This document shows positions 52,643-61,769 of a stretch of 63,016 nucleotides of DNA, one piece after another. A program made the translations under genes and the position numbers. This DNA is from Desulfatibacillum sp. (GTDB taxonomy: Bacteria; Desulfobacterota; Desulfobacteria; Desulfobacterales; Desulfatibacillaceae), in contig JAEINP010000029.1 of NCBI GenBank assembly GCA_016342355.1, forward strand, positions 1 through 63,016. Direction: 5' to 3'. Position 1 is the stretch's first letter. Each line of letters starts with the position of its first letter. The notes under the pieces were generated by a model that had not been told where the DNA came from, did no database searches, and was given only the letters and a program-made list of their open reading frames with translations.

Positions 52643-55360
52643 ATGAAGCAGCAATACGTATACTTTTTCGGAGGAGGCATGGCGCAAGGCCGCGCCGACA
52701 TGAACGACCTCTTGGGAGGCAAAGGCGCCAACATTGCCGAAATGGTCAATCTTGGACTCCCAGTGCCCCCTGGTTTTACCCTGACCACCGAATTGTGTAA
52801 CGAGTATAACAAGCGCGCCCGTGAGTACCCCAAGACCCTGGACAAAGAAGTGGAAGTAAACCTGAGGCGCTTGGAAGAGCTTACGAAGAAAAAATTTGGG
52901 GACCCTGTCAATCCCCTGCTTGTCAGTGTCCGGTCCGGCGCCAGGGCCTCCATGCCCGGCATGATGGAGACCGTCCTGAATGTGGGTTTGACCAAGGACA
53001 CCCTTCCCGGCATGATCGCCAAGACCCAAAACCCCCGGTTTGTGTATGATGCATATAGACGGCTCATTGCCATGTATTCGGACGTTGTGATGGAAAAGGC
53101 AGAGGGCATAGAGCCGGAGGACGGGAACGGCATAAGGAATCAGCTTGAGCATATGCTGGAAGCCGTCAAAGAGAAAAACGGTTATGTGAACGACACGGAC
53201 CTCACCGAAGGGGACCTGAAGGCGCTGTGCGCCGCATATAAAATCAAGATAAAAGAAGTTTTGGGCCAGGATTTCCCGGATGACCCCATGAAGCAGCTTT
53301 GGGGCGCCATTGGAGCTGTTTTTCTTTCGTGGAACGGAAAAAGGGCGCTGGCATACCGCCGCATTGAAAGCATTCCCGAAGACTGGGGAACCGCGGTGAG
53401 CGTCCAGGCCATGGTTTTTGGAAACACGGGCAGCAATTCCGCCACGGGAGTGGCGTTCACCCGGAATCCCGCCACCGGTGAAGAGCATTTATATGGGGAA
53501 TGGCTTATCAACGCCCAGGGCGAGGACGTTGTGGCTGGGATCAGGACGCCCTACGCTATCAACAAGCATGCCAAAACAGACGCCAACAAGGATCTTCCCA
53601 CCCTGGAAGAGGCCATGCCCGAACTGTACAAGGAATTAATGGACATCCGGGAAAAGCTGGAGACCCATTACCGGGACATGCAGGATTTGGAATTTACCGT
53701 GGAAGACGGCGTGTTATATATGCTCCAGACACGGGTGGGCAAGCGCAACGGCCCGGCGGCCATCAAGATGGCTGTGGACATGGCAAGGTCCGGCCTTATT
53801 GACAAGGACACGGCTCTCAAGAGGGTCAAGCCCGAGCAGGTGGAGGAAATGCTCCATCCCATGGTGGATCCCGAGGCGGAAAAAGTCGCTGCCAAGCTGG
53901 GCAAGGGTCTTCCCGCGGGACCTGGCGGAGCTATCGGGCAGATTGTTTTGACTGCTGATAAGGCCATGGAATTAGGCGGGCAGGGCCAGAAAGTCATCTT
54001 GGTGAGGGAGGAAACCTCCCCCGAGGACGTACACGGCATGAAACCGGCCCAGGCCATTCTCACCTCCAAAGGGGGCATGACCAGCCATGCGGCGTTGGTT
54101 GCCAGGGGATGGGGCAAATGCTGTATTGTGGGCTGTTCCGCCATGAATGTTGACTTGAAGGCAAAAACAGTCACCTTTGGGAACACGGTGCTCAAGGAAG
54201 GCGACTGGATTACCATGAACGGCACCAAGGGGGTCATCTACGAGGGTCAATTGGGCCTTGTGAAAGTAGATCCCCTGCACCACAAGGAGTACCGGACTCT
54301 CATGACCTGGGCCGACAAGGTCAGGACCCTGAAGATACGCACCAATGCGGATACGCCCGAAGACGCGGCTGCGGCTGTGGCATTCGGCGCCCAGGGCATA
54401 GGTCTTACCCGCACGGAGCATATGTTTTTCGGCGAGCGTATTTGGGCCATGCGGGAGATGATCATGGCTGCTGACGCAGCAGGCCGCAAGGAAGCCCTGA
54501 AGAAGTTGCTGCCCATGCAGCGCCAGGACTTTAAGGGCATTTTCAAGGCCATGGGGAGCCGTCCCGTGACCATTCGCCTGCTGGACCCGCCCCTCCATGA
54601 GTTCATTCCCCATGACAACGAAAGCCAGAAAGAAATGGCTGCGCGTTTGAACACCACGGTCAAAAAAATTACCGCCAAAGCCGAATCCCTCACGGAGTCC
54701 AACCCCATGCTGGGACACCGGGGGTGCCGCCTTGGGACCAGTTTTCCCGAGATCACGGCCATGCAGGCCCGGGCTATTTTCGAGGCGGCGGCCGAGTGCT
54801 GGGCCGAGGACATCAAGGTCAAGCCCGAAGTGATGGTGCCTCTTGTGGGAACAGTCGGGGAATTTGAGAACCAGAAGGCCATCATTGACGTGCAGGCCCG
54901 GAAGGTTATGGAAGAAAAGGGCATCACATTCAAATACATGGTAGGCACCATGATTGAAATTCCCCGAGCCTGCCTCATAGCTGACCAGATTGCCCAACAG
55001 GCGGAGTTTTTTTCTTTTGGGACCAACGATCTGACCCAGATGACGTTTGGTTATTCCCGGGACGATGCCGGGACCTTTTTGCCCGGGTATCTTGAGTCCA
55101 GGATTCTGGCCCACGATCCCTTCCAATCCGTGGATCAAACCGGAGTTGGGGAACTCATGAAAATTGGAACTGAGCGGGGCCGGACCACCCGTCCCAAGCT
55201 CAAAATAGGTATCTGCGGCGAGCACGGAGGCGATCCCAAATCCGTGTGGTTCTGCGATTCCATTGGTCTGGACTATGTAAGCTGTTCCCCGTACCGTGTG
55301 CCCATTGCCCGCCTAGCGGCGGCCCATGCGGCCCTTGCAAACGGACATACGGTGGAATAG
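52643..55360 (+). CDS. ppdK: pyruvate, phosphate dikinase
   Basis: A 905-residue enzyme that interconverts pyruvate + ATP + Pi and PEP + AMP + PPi. The N-terminal ATP-grasp part (LLGGKGANIAEMVNLGLPVP) leads to the phospho-histidine domain TSKGGMTSHAALVARG. The C-terminal PEP/pyruvate barrel contains LTRTEHMFF, GTMIEIPRACL, and SFGTNDLTQMTFGYSRDDAG. The length is that of PPDK and not PEP synthase. AAGGAG is 7 nt before the ATG. It provides reversible, PPi-linked PEP/pyruvate exchange, complementing pfp on the neighbouring strand. Confidence 0.97.
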   Translation: MKQQYVYFFGGGMAQGRADMNDLLGGKGANIAEMVNLGLPVPPGFTLTTELCNEYNKRAREYPKTLDKEVEVNLRRLEELTKKKFGDPVNPLLVSVRSGARASMPGMMETVLNVGLTKDTLPGMIAKTQNPRFVYDAYRRLIAMYSDVVMEKAEGIEPEDGNGIRNQLEHMLEAVKEKNGYVNDTDLTEGDLKALCAAYKIKIKEVLGQDFPDDPMKQLWGAIGAVFLSWNGKRALAYRRIESIPEDWGTAVSVQAMVFGNTGSNSATGVAFTRNPATGEEHLYGEWLINAQGEDVVAGIRTPYAINKHAKTDANKDLPTLEEAMPELYKELMDIREKLETHYRDMQDLEFTVEDGVLYMLQTRVGKRNGPAAIKMAVDMARSGLIDKDTALKRVKPEQVEEMLHPMVDPEAEKVAAKLGKGLPAGPGGAIGQIVLTADKAMELGGQGQKVILVREETSPEDVHGMKPAQAILTSKGGMTSHAALVARGWGKCCIVGCSAMNVDLKAKTVTFGNTVLKEGDWITMNGTKGVIYEGQLGLVKVDPLHHKEYRTLMTWADKVRTLKIRTNADTPEDAAAAVAFGAQGIGLTRTEHMFFGERIWAMREMIMAADAAGRKEALKKLLPMQRQDFKGIFKAMGSRPVTIRLLDPPLHEFIPHDNESQKEMAARLNTTVKKITAKAESLTESNPMLGHRGCRLGTSFPEITAMQARAIFEAAAECWAEDIKVKPEVMVPLVGTVGEFENQKAIIDVQARKVMEEKGITFKYMVGTMIEIPRACLIADQIAQQAEFFSFGTNDLTQMTFGYSRDDAGTFLPGYLESRILAHDPFQSVDQTGVGELMKIGTERGRTTRPKLKIGICGEHGGDPKSVWFCDSIGLDYVSCSPYRVPIARLAAAHAALANGHTVE

Positions 55361-55370
55361 GGAGCCCTTT

Positions 55371-56498
55371 ATGATATATTTGGATCACAACGCCACCACG
55401 CCTGTTGACGAACGGGTTACCCGGGTCATGGACCCGTTTTTCCGGTCTGCATTTGGCAATCCTTCCAGCAGCTACCAGGAGGGCCAGGAGGCCAGGCAGT
55501 CCCTGGAAAACGCCAGGGCCAAGGCAGCCAAGGCTCTGGGGGCCAAGCCCGAGGAAGTGATTTTTACCAGTGGCGGCAGCGAATCCAATAATTGGGTGAT
55601 AAGGAGCCTTGCCGGGTCCCGATCCGGCAAGGGCCATATTATCACCACGGCCATCGAGCATCCTTCCATCACCAATCCTTGCCTGTATTATTTGGACAAG
55701 GGGGTGGATACCACCTTTGCGGGAGTGGATTCCCTGGGTGTGATCCGGGTGGAGGAGATCGAAAAGGCCATCAGACCGGATACTTTTTTAATTTCGGTCA
55801 TGCATGCCAACAATGAAACCGGGGTGATCCAGCCCATTGCCGAAATTTCCAAAATCGCCAAAAAGGCGGGAATACTGTTTCATTCGGATGCTGCCCAGAC
55901 TCTGGGAAAGATTCCCGTGGACGTGAACGCCATGGGCGTGGATTTTCTGTCTGTCGCCGGGCACAAGGTTTATGCTCCAAAAGGCATTGGCCTGCTGTAT
56001 ATTCGGGAAGGGGTGGAATTGGAGCCTCTGATCCTGGGCGGCGGGCAGGAAATGGGCAGGCGGGCAGGTACGGAAAACGTTGCCATGGCCATGGGTTTGG
56101 GTATGGCCTGCGAGTATTTCACCGGGGACATGACCCGTCACACCGAGCGTCTATCCCGTCTTACCGCATTGCTTTTGGAATTGTTGTCTGAAAAAATCCC
56201 GGGTCTTGTTTTGAACGGCCATTCGGACCAACGTCTTCCCAATTGTTTGAGTGTTTCCTTTCCGGGTGTTACAGGCGCCGATCTTTTGGCTGCGGTTCCG
56301 GAGGTGCGTGCTTCCACCGGGGCGGCCTGCCACGACCGGCAGTCGGCCATCAGCCATGTGCTTTCAGCCATGGGGGTTCCCGCGGAGCAGGCCAGGGGCA
56401 CGGTGCGCCTTTCCCTGGGCGTCCACACCAACCAGACGGAGATTGAAAAGGCAGCCAAACTCATAGCCATTGCTTACGAAAAAATGACCCGTCCATGA
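55371..56498 (+). CDS. cysteine desulfurase (NifS/selenocysteine-lyase-like)
   Basis: A 375-residue fold-type I PLP enzyme. It opens MIYLDHNATTP, has the motif MHANNETGVIQPI, the PLP lysine in DFLSVAGHKVYAPKG, and the catalytic Cys loop STGAACHD. That loop is closer to the ACH pattern of selenocysteine lyase and group-II-like enzymes than to the GSAC pattern of IscS, so it could deliver sulfur or act on selenocysteine. The start at 55371 has GGGAG about 6 nt upstream. It lies 10 nt after ppdK and is probably co-transcribed with it. Confidence 0.88.
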   Translation: MIYLDHNATTPVDERVTRVMDPFFRSAFGNPSSSYQEGQEARQSLENARAKAAKALGAKPEEVIFTSGGSESNNWVIRSLAGSRSGKGHIITTAIEHPSITNPCLYYLDKGVDTTFAGVDSLGVIRVEEIEKAIRPDTFLISVMHANNETGVIQPIAEISKIAKKAGILFHSDAAQTLGKIPVDVNAMGVDFLSVAGHKVYAPKGIGLLYIREGVELEPLILGGGQEMGRRAGTENVAMAMGLGMACEYFTGDMTRHTERLSRLTALLLELLSEKIPGLVLNGHSDQRLPNCLSVSFPGVTGADLLAAVPEVRASTGAACHDRQSAISHVLSAMGVPAEQARGTVRLSLGVHTNQTEIEKAAKLIAIAYEKMTRP

Positions 56499-56568
56499 TG
56501 CTTCGGTAAATACCCTTGACGCGGGCCTTGTTTTTACATGAGCCTTGGGATATTCTTGCGCCAGGAGC

Positions 56569-59256
56569 ATGGGACAAAAAAAAACCGTCAAACACTGTGA
56601 AAACCTCACGGTCATCACAACCCACAACAACGCGGATTATGACGCTTTTGCGTCTCTTTTAGCGGCCCAAAAGCTCTATCCCAACTCGGTGGTGGTCTTT
56701 CCAGGAACCAAGGAAGCCAATATCCGCCATTTTTTTATCCAATCCATCATCTATTTGATGAACCTGGAACAAATAGGCAACATAGACATAAACAGCATCG
56801 GCACCCTGGTACTGGTGGACACCCGAAGGAAAGCCCGCATAGGCAAGCTGGCCAAGGCCGTGGGCAAACCCGGGGTCCAGGTCCATATCTATGACCATCA
56901 TCCTGCGATGGAAGGCGACATCCAGGGCGATTTCGAGGCTTGCCGCCCTACCGGCGCCACGGTCACCATTCTGACGGAAATATTGCGGGAACGCGGCGTT
57001 AGCATTACGTCTGACGAGGCCACGCTGTTTTGCCTGGGAATCCATGAGGATACGGGATCGTTCACCTTTTCCTCCACCACCCGGGATGATTTTCTGGCCG
57101 CAGCCTATCTTATGGAGCAAGGCGCCAGCCTGAATATTGTGGCCAGCCTCCTGGCCCGGGAGTATAGCCCGGAGCAAATTTCCGTGCTCAATGATTTAAT
57201 CCGGTCCTCGGTATTCCATCCCATCCATGGCATTGAAGTGGCGATGAGCACCATTTCCACGGAGAATTATTTGTCCGATTTCGCCGTATTGGTTCACAAA
57301 CTCATGAAAATGGAGAACATGGACGCCCTCATCGCCCTGGGGCAAATGGGGGACCGGGTGCATGTGGTGGGCAGAAGCCGCATTCCCGAAGTAAACGTAG
57401 GCCGGGTGATAAGAGCTTTGGGCGGCGGAGGCCATTCCTTTGCGGCCGCAGCCACGGTCAAGGATAAAACCCTTGTACAGTTGGAAGCCGAGGTGTTGGC
57501 CTTATTGCACCAGCATGTACAGCCCCGTCAGAAAGCCGGGGACATCATGACCACTCCGGCGATTTCCACCACCATGGATGTGAATATCAAAAAGGCGGCT
57601 GCCCTGCTTACCCAGTACAATATCAACGCCTTGCTTGTCACCGATCCCCCGGACGAAAACGGTAACAAGGAGCTCAAGGGTTTTATTTCCCGGCAGGTGG
57701 TGGAAAAGGCCATGCACCATAATCTGGCAGAGGTGCCTGTTTGGGAATACATGACCTCGGACCCTGTGACCGTAGGGCCGGAGGCGGATCTTTCTGAAAT
57801 CCAGAAGCTGGTCATCGAGAACAAGCAACGGATTCTTCCGGTCATGGACAAGGGCCATATTGTGGGAGTGATCACCCGTACAGACTTGTTAAATCTTTTG
57901 GTAAGCCGCACTCCCGGGGGGGACGATCCCAAAGAAGGGGATATCCGACCGGATTCCAGAGCCTATGTGCGGCGGGCCGGAAAAATGATGCAGGACCGGT
58001 TGACGCCGGAGTATATGGCGCTTGTGAGGGAGTTGGGGTCCGTGGCGGACGCCATGGGTCTGGAAGCCTTTTTGGTGGGCGGTTTTGTCCGGGATCTGGT
58101 CATGGACCATAAGAATGAGGATTTTGATGTGGTGGTGGAGGGGGATGGCATCGCCTTTGCCCGCCGCTTTGCCTTGGCCCATGGATACCGGGTGCATACG
58201 CATGCGGAATTCGGCACAGCCGTGGTGATTATGGGAGGCGGATTCAAGGTGGACGTGGCCTCAGCCCGGTTTGAGTATTACGCGTCGCCGGCCTCGTTGC
58301 CTGTGGTGGAAACCAGCTCTTTGAAAATGGATTTGTACCGGCGGGATTTTACGGTCAATACCATGGCCATCCAGATCAACGAAAAATCTTTTGGCGCACT
58401 CATCGACTATTTCGGGGCACAGCGGGACATCAAGGCCAAGGCCATCCGGGTATTGCACAACCTGAGTTTTGTGGAGGACCCCACCCGGGTGTTCCGGGCC
58501 ATACGATTTGAGCAGCGTTACGGGTTTGGCATTGGCAAGCTCACGTCCAATCTTGTTAAAAACGCGGTGAAGATGGATTTTTTCCGCCATTTGTCGGGCA
58601 GGCGGTTGTTTTCCGAGCTCAAGCTCATTTTGGAGGAAGAAAATCCCAAGGGCGCGGTCAAAAGAATGGCCGATTATAATTTATTGCCTACAATTCATCC
58701 GGACATGGAATTTGGCACGGCCAAGGAAGCGTTGTTCGAGTCGGTGAAAGAGGTGCTGACCTGGCATGATTTGCAATTTATGGACGATTCCTATATGAAA
58801 TGGGCCGTTCACTTTTTGGCGTTGCTCCACGGTTTTGACCAGGAGCAGGTCGCGACGGTTTTGCAACGGCTGGAAATAGCACCCAAATTCCATGATTTGT
58901 TTTTGGAGCATCGGCAAAACGGACGCCAAAGCCTTTACAAGCTGGAGCGGGAAAAAAGGATGCTCAATAGTGCGTTGCACCGCATGTTGGCGCCCCTGCC
59001 CACGGAAATGCTGTTGTTCATGCTGGCGCGGGCGGAGAGCAAGGAATCCAAACGCAGGATCACCCGATACCTGTCCAAGCTCCGGACTGTGGAATACCTG
59101 ATTTCGGGCAAGACTTTGAAACAAATGGGAATCAAGCCCGGACCGGTGTACAAGAAGGTCCTGGACGCCATCCTGGACGCCCGTCTGGACGGCAAGGTGG
59201 TCACCTTTGAAGATGAAATGGCGTTAGTCATAAGGTTGGTTAACAATGCAGCTTGA
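56569..59256 (+). CDS. DHH-CBS-tRNA nucleotidyltransferase fusion
   Basis: 895 residues in three parts. Residues 1-310 are a DHH/DHHA1 phosphoesterase (THNNADYDAF, YDHHPAMEGD, GGGGHSFAAAAT). Residues 320-460 are a CBS pair (IMTTPAISTTMDVNIKKAA and YMTSDPVTVGPEADLSEI), likely binding an adenine nucleotide. From about 490 on is a poly(A)/CCA polymerase head (VGGFVRDLVMDHKNEDFDVV, RRDFTVNTMA). This architecture occurs in deltaproteobacteria and Aquifex as the A-adding half of a split CCA system; which base it adds cannot be proven here. The ATG at 56569 is close behind an AGGAG, and a TTG at 56545 is an alternative start. It overlaps the M50 gene. Confidence 0.9.
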   Translation: MGQKKTVKHCENLTVITTHNNADYDAFASLLAAQKLYPNSVVVFPGTKEANIRHFFIQSIIYLMNLEQIGNIDINSIGTLVLVDTRRKARIGKLAKAVGKPGVQVHIYDHHPAMEGDIQGDFEACRPTGATVTILTEILRERGVSITSDEATLFCLGIHEDTGSFTFSSTTRDDFLAAAYLMEQGASLNIVASLLAREYSPEQISVLNDLIRSSVFHPIHGIEVAMSTISTENYLSDFAVLVHKLMKMENMDALIALGQMGDRVHVVGRSRIPEVNVGRVIRALGGGGHSFAAAATVKDKTLVQLEAEVLALLHQHVQPRQKAGDIMTTPAISTTMDVNIKKAAALLTQYNINALLVTDPPDENGNKELKGFISRQVVEKAMHHNLAEVPVWEYMTSDPVTVGPEADLSEIQKLVIENKQRILPVMDKGHIVGVITRTDLLNLLVSRTPGGDDPKEGDIRPDSRAYVRRAGKMMQDRLTPEYMALVRELGSVADAMGLEAFLVGGFVRDLVMDHKNEDFDVVVEGDGIAFARRFALAHGYRVHTHAEFGTAVVIMGGGFKVDVASARFEYYASPASLPVVETSSLKMDLYRRDFTVNTMAIQINEKSFGALIDYFGAQRDIKAKAIRVLHNLSFVEDPTRVFRAIRFEQRYGFGIGKLTSNLVKNAVKMDFFRHLSGRRLFSELKLILEEENPKGAVKRMADYNLLPTIHPDMEFGTAKEALFESVKEVLTWHDLQFMDDSYMKWAVHFLALLHGFDQEQVATVLQRLEIAPKFHDLFLEHRQNGRQSLYKLEREKRMLNSALHRMLAPLPTEMLLFMLARAESKESKRRITRYLSKLRTVEYLISGKTLKQMGIKPGPVYKKVLDAILDARLDGKVVTFEDEMALVIRLVNNAA

Positions 59257-59887
59257 TGTGATTATACAAATCGCGGCTCTTGTCCTGGCCATGGCCGCCC
59301 ATGAAGCGGCCCACGCGGGAATGGCTTTTGGGTTGGGCGATCCCACGGCCCAGAGGATGGGCAGGTTGACCTTGAATCCCATCAAGCACATAGATCCCAT
59401 AGGGACTATCCTGGTGCCGGGGGTCTTGTTGCTTACCGGGTCCTCCTTTGTATTTGGCTGGGCCAAGCCTGTACCTGTGAATTATTCAAACCTGAAAAGC
59501 CGACAGGACGCCATGCTGGTATCCTTGGCTGGAGTGGTGGTGAACCTGGCCCTGGCCATGTTGGCGGGTTTCATTTTGCAAATCCTTTGGGCCAATGGGT
59601 GGGTGGACCGGCGCGGCATTGTATTTCTGTTTTTGTTCTGGAGCGTGATCATCAACGGCGTCCTGGGGATATTCAACCTCATTCCCCTGCCTCCGTTGGA
59701 CGGCAGCCATGTGGTCAGCCTGTCACTGCCCCCGAATTTGAGCGCCCGTTATACGCGTATGCAGCCATACGCCATTGTTATTCTTGTCATCCTCATGGCC
59801 ACTGGCGCCCTTTGGACGGTCATGGACTTTTTTGTCCGGCCTGTCTGGAGAATCGCCCTGGGAGACCTGGCCTGGATGATTCAATAA
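59246..59887 (+). CDS. site-2 protease family (M50) membrane metalloprotease
   Basis: A 213-residue membrane protein of the small M50 type (no PDZ domain). The zinc-binding HEAAH is in the first helix (MAAHEAAHAGMAFGLGD), and the third ligand is in NLIPLPPLDGSHV. Five to six membrane helices are visible. It probably cleaves membrane substrates within the bilayer, but none is known. Its ATG overlaps the end of the nucleotidyltransferase fusion by 11 nt. It leads into trpS, scpA and scpB, a gene order seen in many deltaproteobacteria. Confidence 0.9.
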   Translation: MQLDVIIQIAALVLAMAAHEAAHAGMAFGLGDPTAQRMGRLTLNPIKHIDPIGTILVPGVLLLTGSSFVFGWAKPVPVNYSNLKSRQDAMLVSLAGVVVNLALAMLAGFILQILWANGWVDRRGIVFLFLFWSVIINGVLGIFNLIPLPPLDGSHVVSLSLPPNLSARYTRMQPYAIVILVILMATGALWTVMDFFVRPVWRIALGDLAWMIQ

Positions 59888-59915
59888 ACTATCAGATAAT
59901 AGGAAAAGCAACATC

Positions 59916-60899
59916 ATGAGCAAGCAGAGAATTTTAAGCGGTATGCGTCCCACCGGCCCCCTTCACCTGGGCAATCTTCACGGCGCCCTGGCCAACTGGA
60001 AAGAAATGCAGGAGACGTTCGACTGTTTCTTTTTCATTGCCGACTGGCACGCCCTTACCAGTGATTATGAAGATACGGGCAAGGTGGATTCTTATCGGGA
60101 AGAAATGCTGATCGACTGGCTGTCCGTGGGTCTGGACCCCAACAAGTGCACCTTTTTCATCCAGTCCCATGTGAAGGAGCATGCGGAGTTGTTCCTGTTG
60201 TTGTCCATGATCACGCCTGTGCCGTGGCTGGAACGGAATCCCACGTACAAGGAACAGATCATCCAGATTGAGAACAAGGATCTCTCCACCTTCGGGTTTT
60301 TGGGATACCCCGTGCTCCAGGCGGCGGACATCATCATGTACAAGGCCCATGGCGTGCCCGTGGGCATTGACCAGGTTCCCCATGTGGAGCTGACCCGGGA
60401 GATTGTAAGGCGCTTCAATTATATTTTTGGAGAGGTTTTTGTGGAGCCCAAGGCCATCCTCACGGAAACTCCCAAGATTCTGGGCGCTGACAACCGGAAA
60501 ATGAGCAAGAGTTACGGCAACGCCATTTACCTGGCGGACTCCCCGGACGTGGTGGCATCCAAGGTGTCCGAGATGATCACGGACCCCCAGAGGATGCGCA
60601 AAAAGGACCCGGGCGATCCGGATATCTGCAATGTGTTTTCGTTCCACAAGCTGTACAGCAGCCAGGACGTGGTGGACCAGATGAACCGGGAATGCCGGTC
60701 TGCGGAAATCGGCTGCGTCCAGTGCAAGAAGCTCATGGCTGCGAATCTGGTGGCTCATCTGGAGCCCATTTATGAAAAACGCCTTCATTTCGCCAGTAAT
60801 CGGGACGAGGTTCGGGATATTATCCTGGCCGGAGGTGAAAAGGCCAGGGAAGTGGCCCGGGCCACCATGGAGGAAGTGCGGGCAGCCGTCAAAATATAG
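59916..60899 (+). CDS. trpS: tryptophanyl-tRNA synthetase
   Basis: A 327-residue class I synthetase. The HIGH equivalent is HLGNLHG in GMRPTGPLHLGNLHGAL, and the KMSKS loop is intact in DNRKMSKSYGN. It charges tRNA-Trp. The ATG at 59916 has AGGAA about 10 nt upstream. It is 28 nt after the M50 gene and 33 nt before scpA, within one plus-strand run. Confidence 0.96.
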   Translation: MSKQRILSGMRPTGPLHLGNLHGALANWKEMQETFDCFFFIADWHALTSDYEDTGKVDSYREEMLIDWLSVGLDPNKCTFFIQSHVKEHAELFLLLSMITPVPWLERNPTYKEQIIQIENKDLSTFGFLGYPVLQAADIIMYKAHGVPVGIDQVPHVELTREIVRRFNYIFGEVFVEPKAILTETPKILGADNRKMSKSYGNAIYLADSPDVVASKVSEMITDPQRMRKKDPGDPDICNVFSFHKLYSSQDVVDQMNRECRSAEIGCVQCKKLMAANLVAHLEPIYEKRLHFASNRDEVRDIILAGGEKAREVARATMEEVRAAVKI

Positions 60900-60932
60900 C
60901 GTATAAAGTTATCCCGCAAGGGCCGGGGGCGG

Positions 60933-61640
60933 ATGGAAGAGGATCGTTACCACATTCACCTGGATGTTTTTGAAGGTCCCATGGATCTGTTGGTCCACCT
61001 TATTCGGAAGAACGAGGTGGACGTTTACGACATTCCCATCGCGGTCATAGCGGACCAGTACCTCCGATATGTGGAAATGATGCAGGCCATGAACGTGGAT
61101 CTGGCCGGGGATTTTCTGGTCATGGCCGCTACCTTGATGCAGATCAAGTCGCGCCTTTTGTTGCCCCGGCATTTTGAGGACGAAGACGAAGAAGACCCCC
61201 GCATGGAGATTGTGCGGCCGCTGGCCGAGTATCTCCAACTCAAGGAGGCGGCCGAGTCCATGGGAACCCGGCACCTCCTGGGGGATTCGGTTTTCGCCAG
61301 GAATCCCGAGCCCATGGCATTTGATGACCGGGAGGACGAGGTCATTATGGTGGGGCTCTTTGAACTGATTGAGGCCTTTGCCAAAATTCTGGATAACGTG
61401 AACAAGGAGGAATTGGTGACCGTGACGGCGGAGACGGTTTCCGTCAAGGACAAGATCAACCAGATCGTGGATATATTGGAGGAAAAACAGACCATCACCT
61501 TTTCGGAGCTTTTTGAAAAGGGATGCACCAAAATGGACGTCATCGTCACCTTCCTGGCCTTGCTTGAAATGACCAAACTGAGCATTATCACTATTGCGCA
61601 GCATTTACATTCCGGAATAATTCGTATATTTTATGCTTGA
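60933..61640 (+). CDS. scpA: segregation and condensation protein A (kleisin)
   Basis: A 235-residue kleisin. The N-terminal SMC-neck-binding part HLDVFEGPMDLLVHLIRKN and the following AIADQYLRYVEMM and ATLMQIKSRLLLP are diagnostic. The C-terminal winged helix (VIVTFLALLEMTKL) binds the SMC head. With ScpB and SMC it makes the bacterial condensin. The start lies in a GGGGGCGG context just before the ATG. scpB follows about 130 nt later. Confidence 0.95.
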   Translation: MEEDRYHIHLDVFEGPMDLLVHLIRKNEVDVYDIPIAVIADQYLRYVEMMQAMNVDLAGDFLVMAATLMQIKSRLLLPRHFEDEDEEDPRMEIVRPLAEYLQLKEAAESMGTRHLLGDSVFARNPEPMAFDDREDEVIMVGLFELIEAFAKILDNVNKEELVTVTAETVSVKDKINQIVDILEEKQTITFSELFEKGCTKMDVIVTFLALLEMTKLSIITIAQHLHSGIIRIFYA

Positions 61641-61769
61641 TTCCCTGTGTTGACGGGTGGTTTTTCGACGTTGGACTCTGTTGGGTTTTCCCTTCCCATA
61701 GGCTGGGGGTTGTCGGGCGAAGCCTGAGACATTGGAGTCAAAACATACCCGGAGTATGCGGCAAACTCT

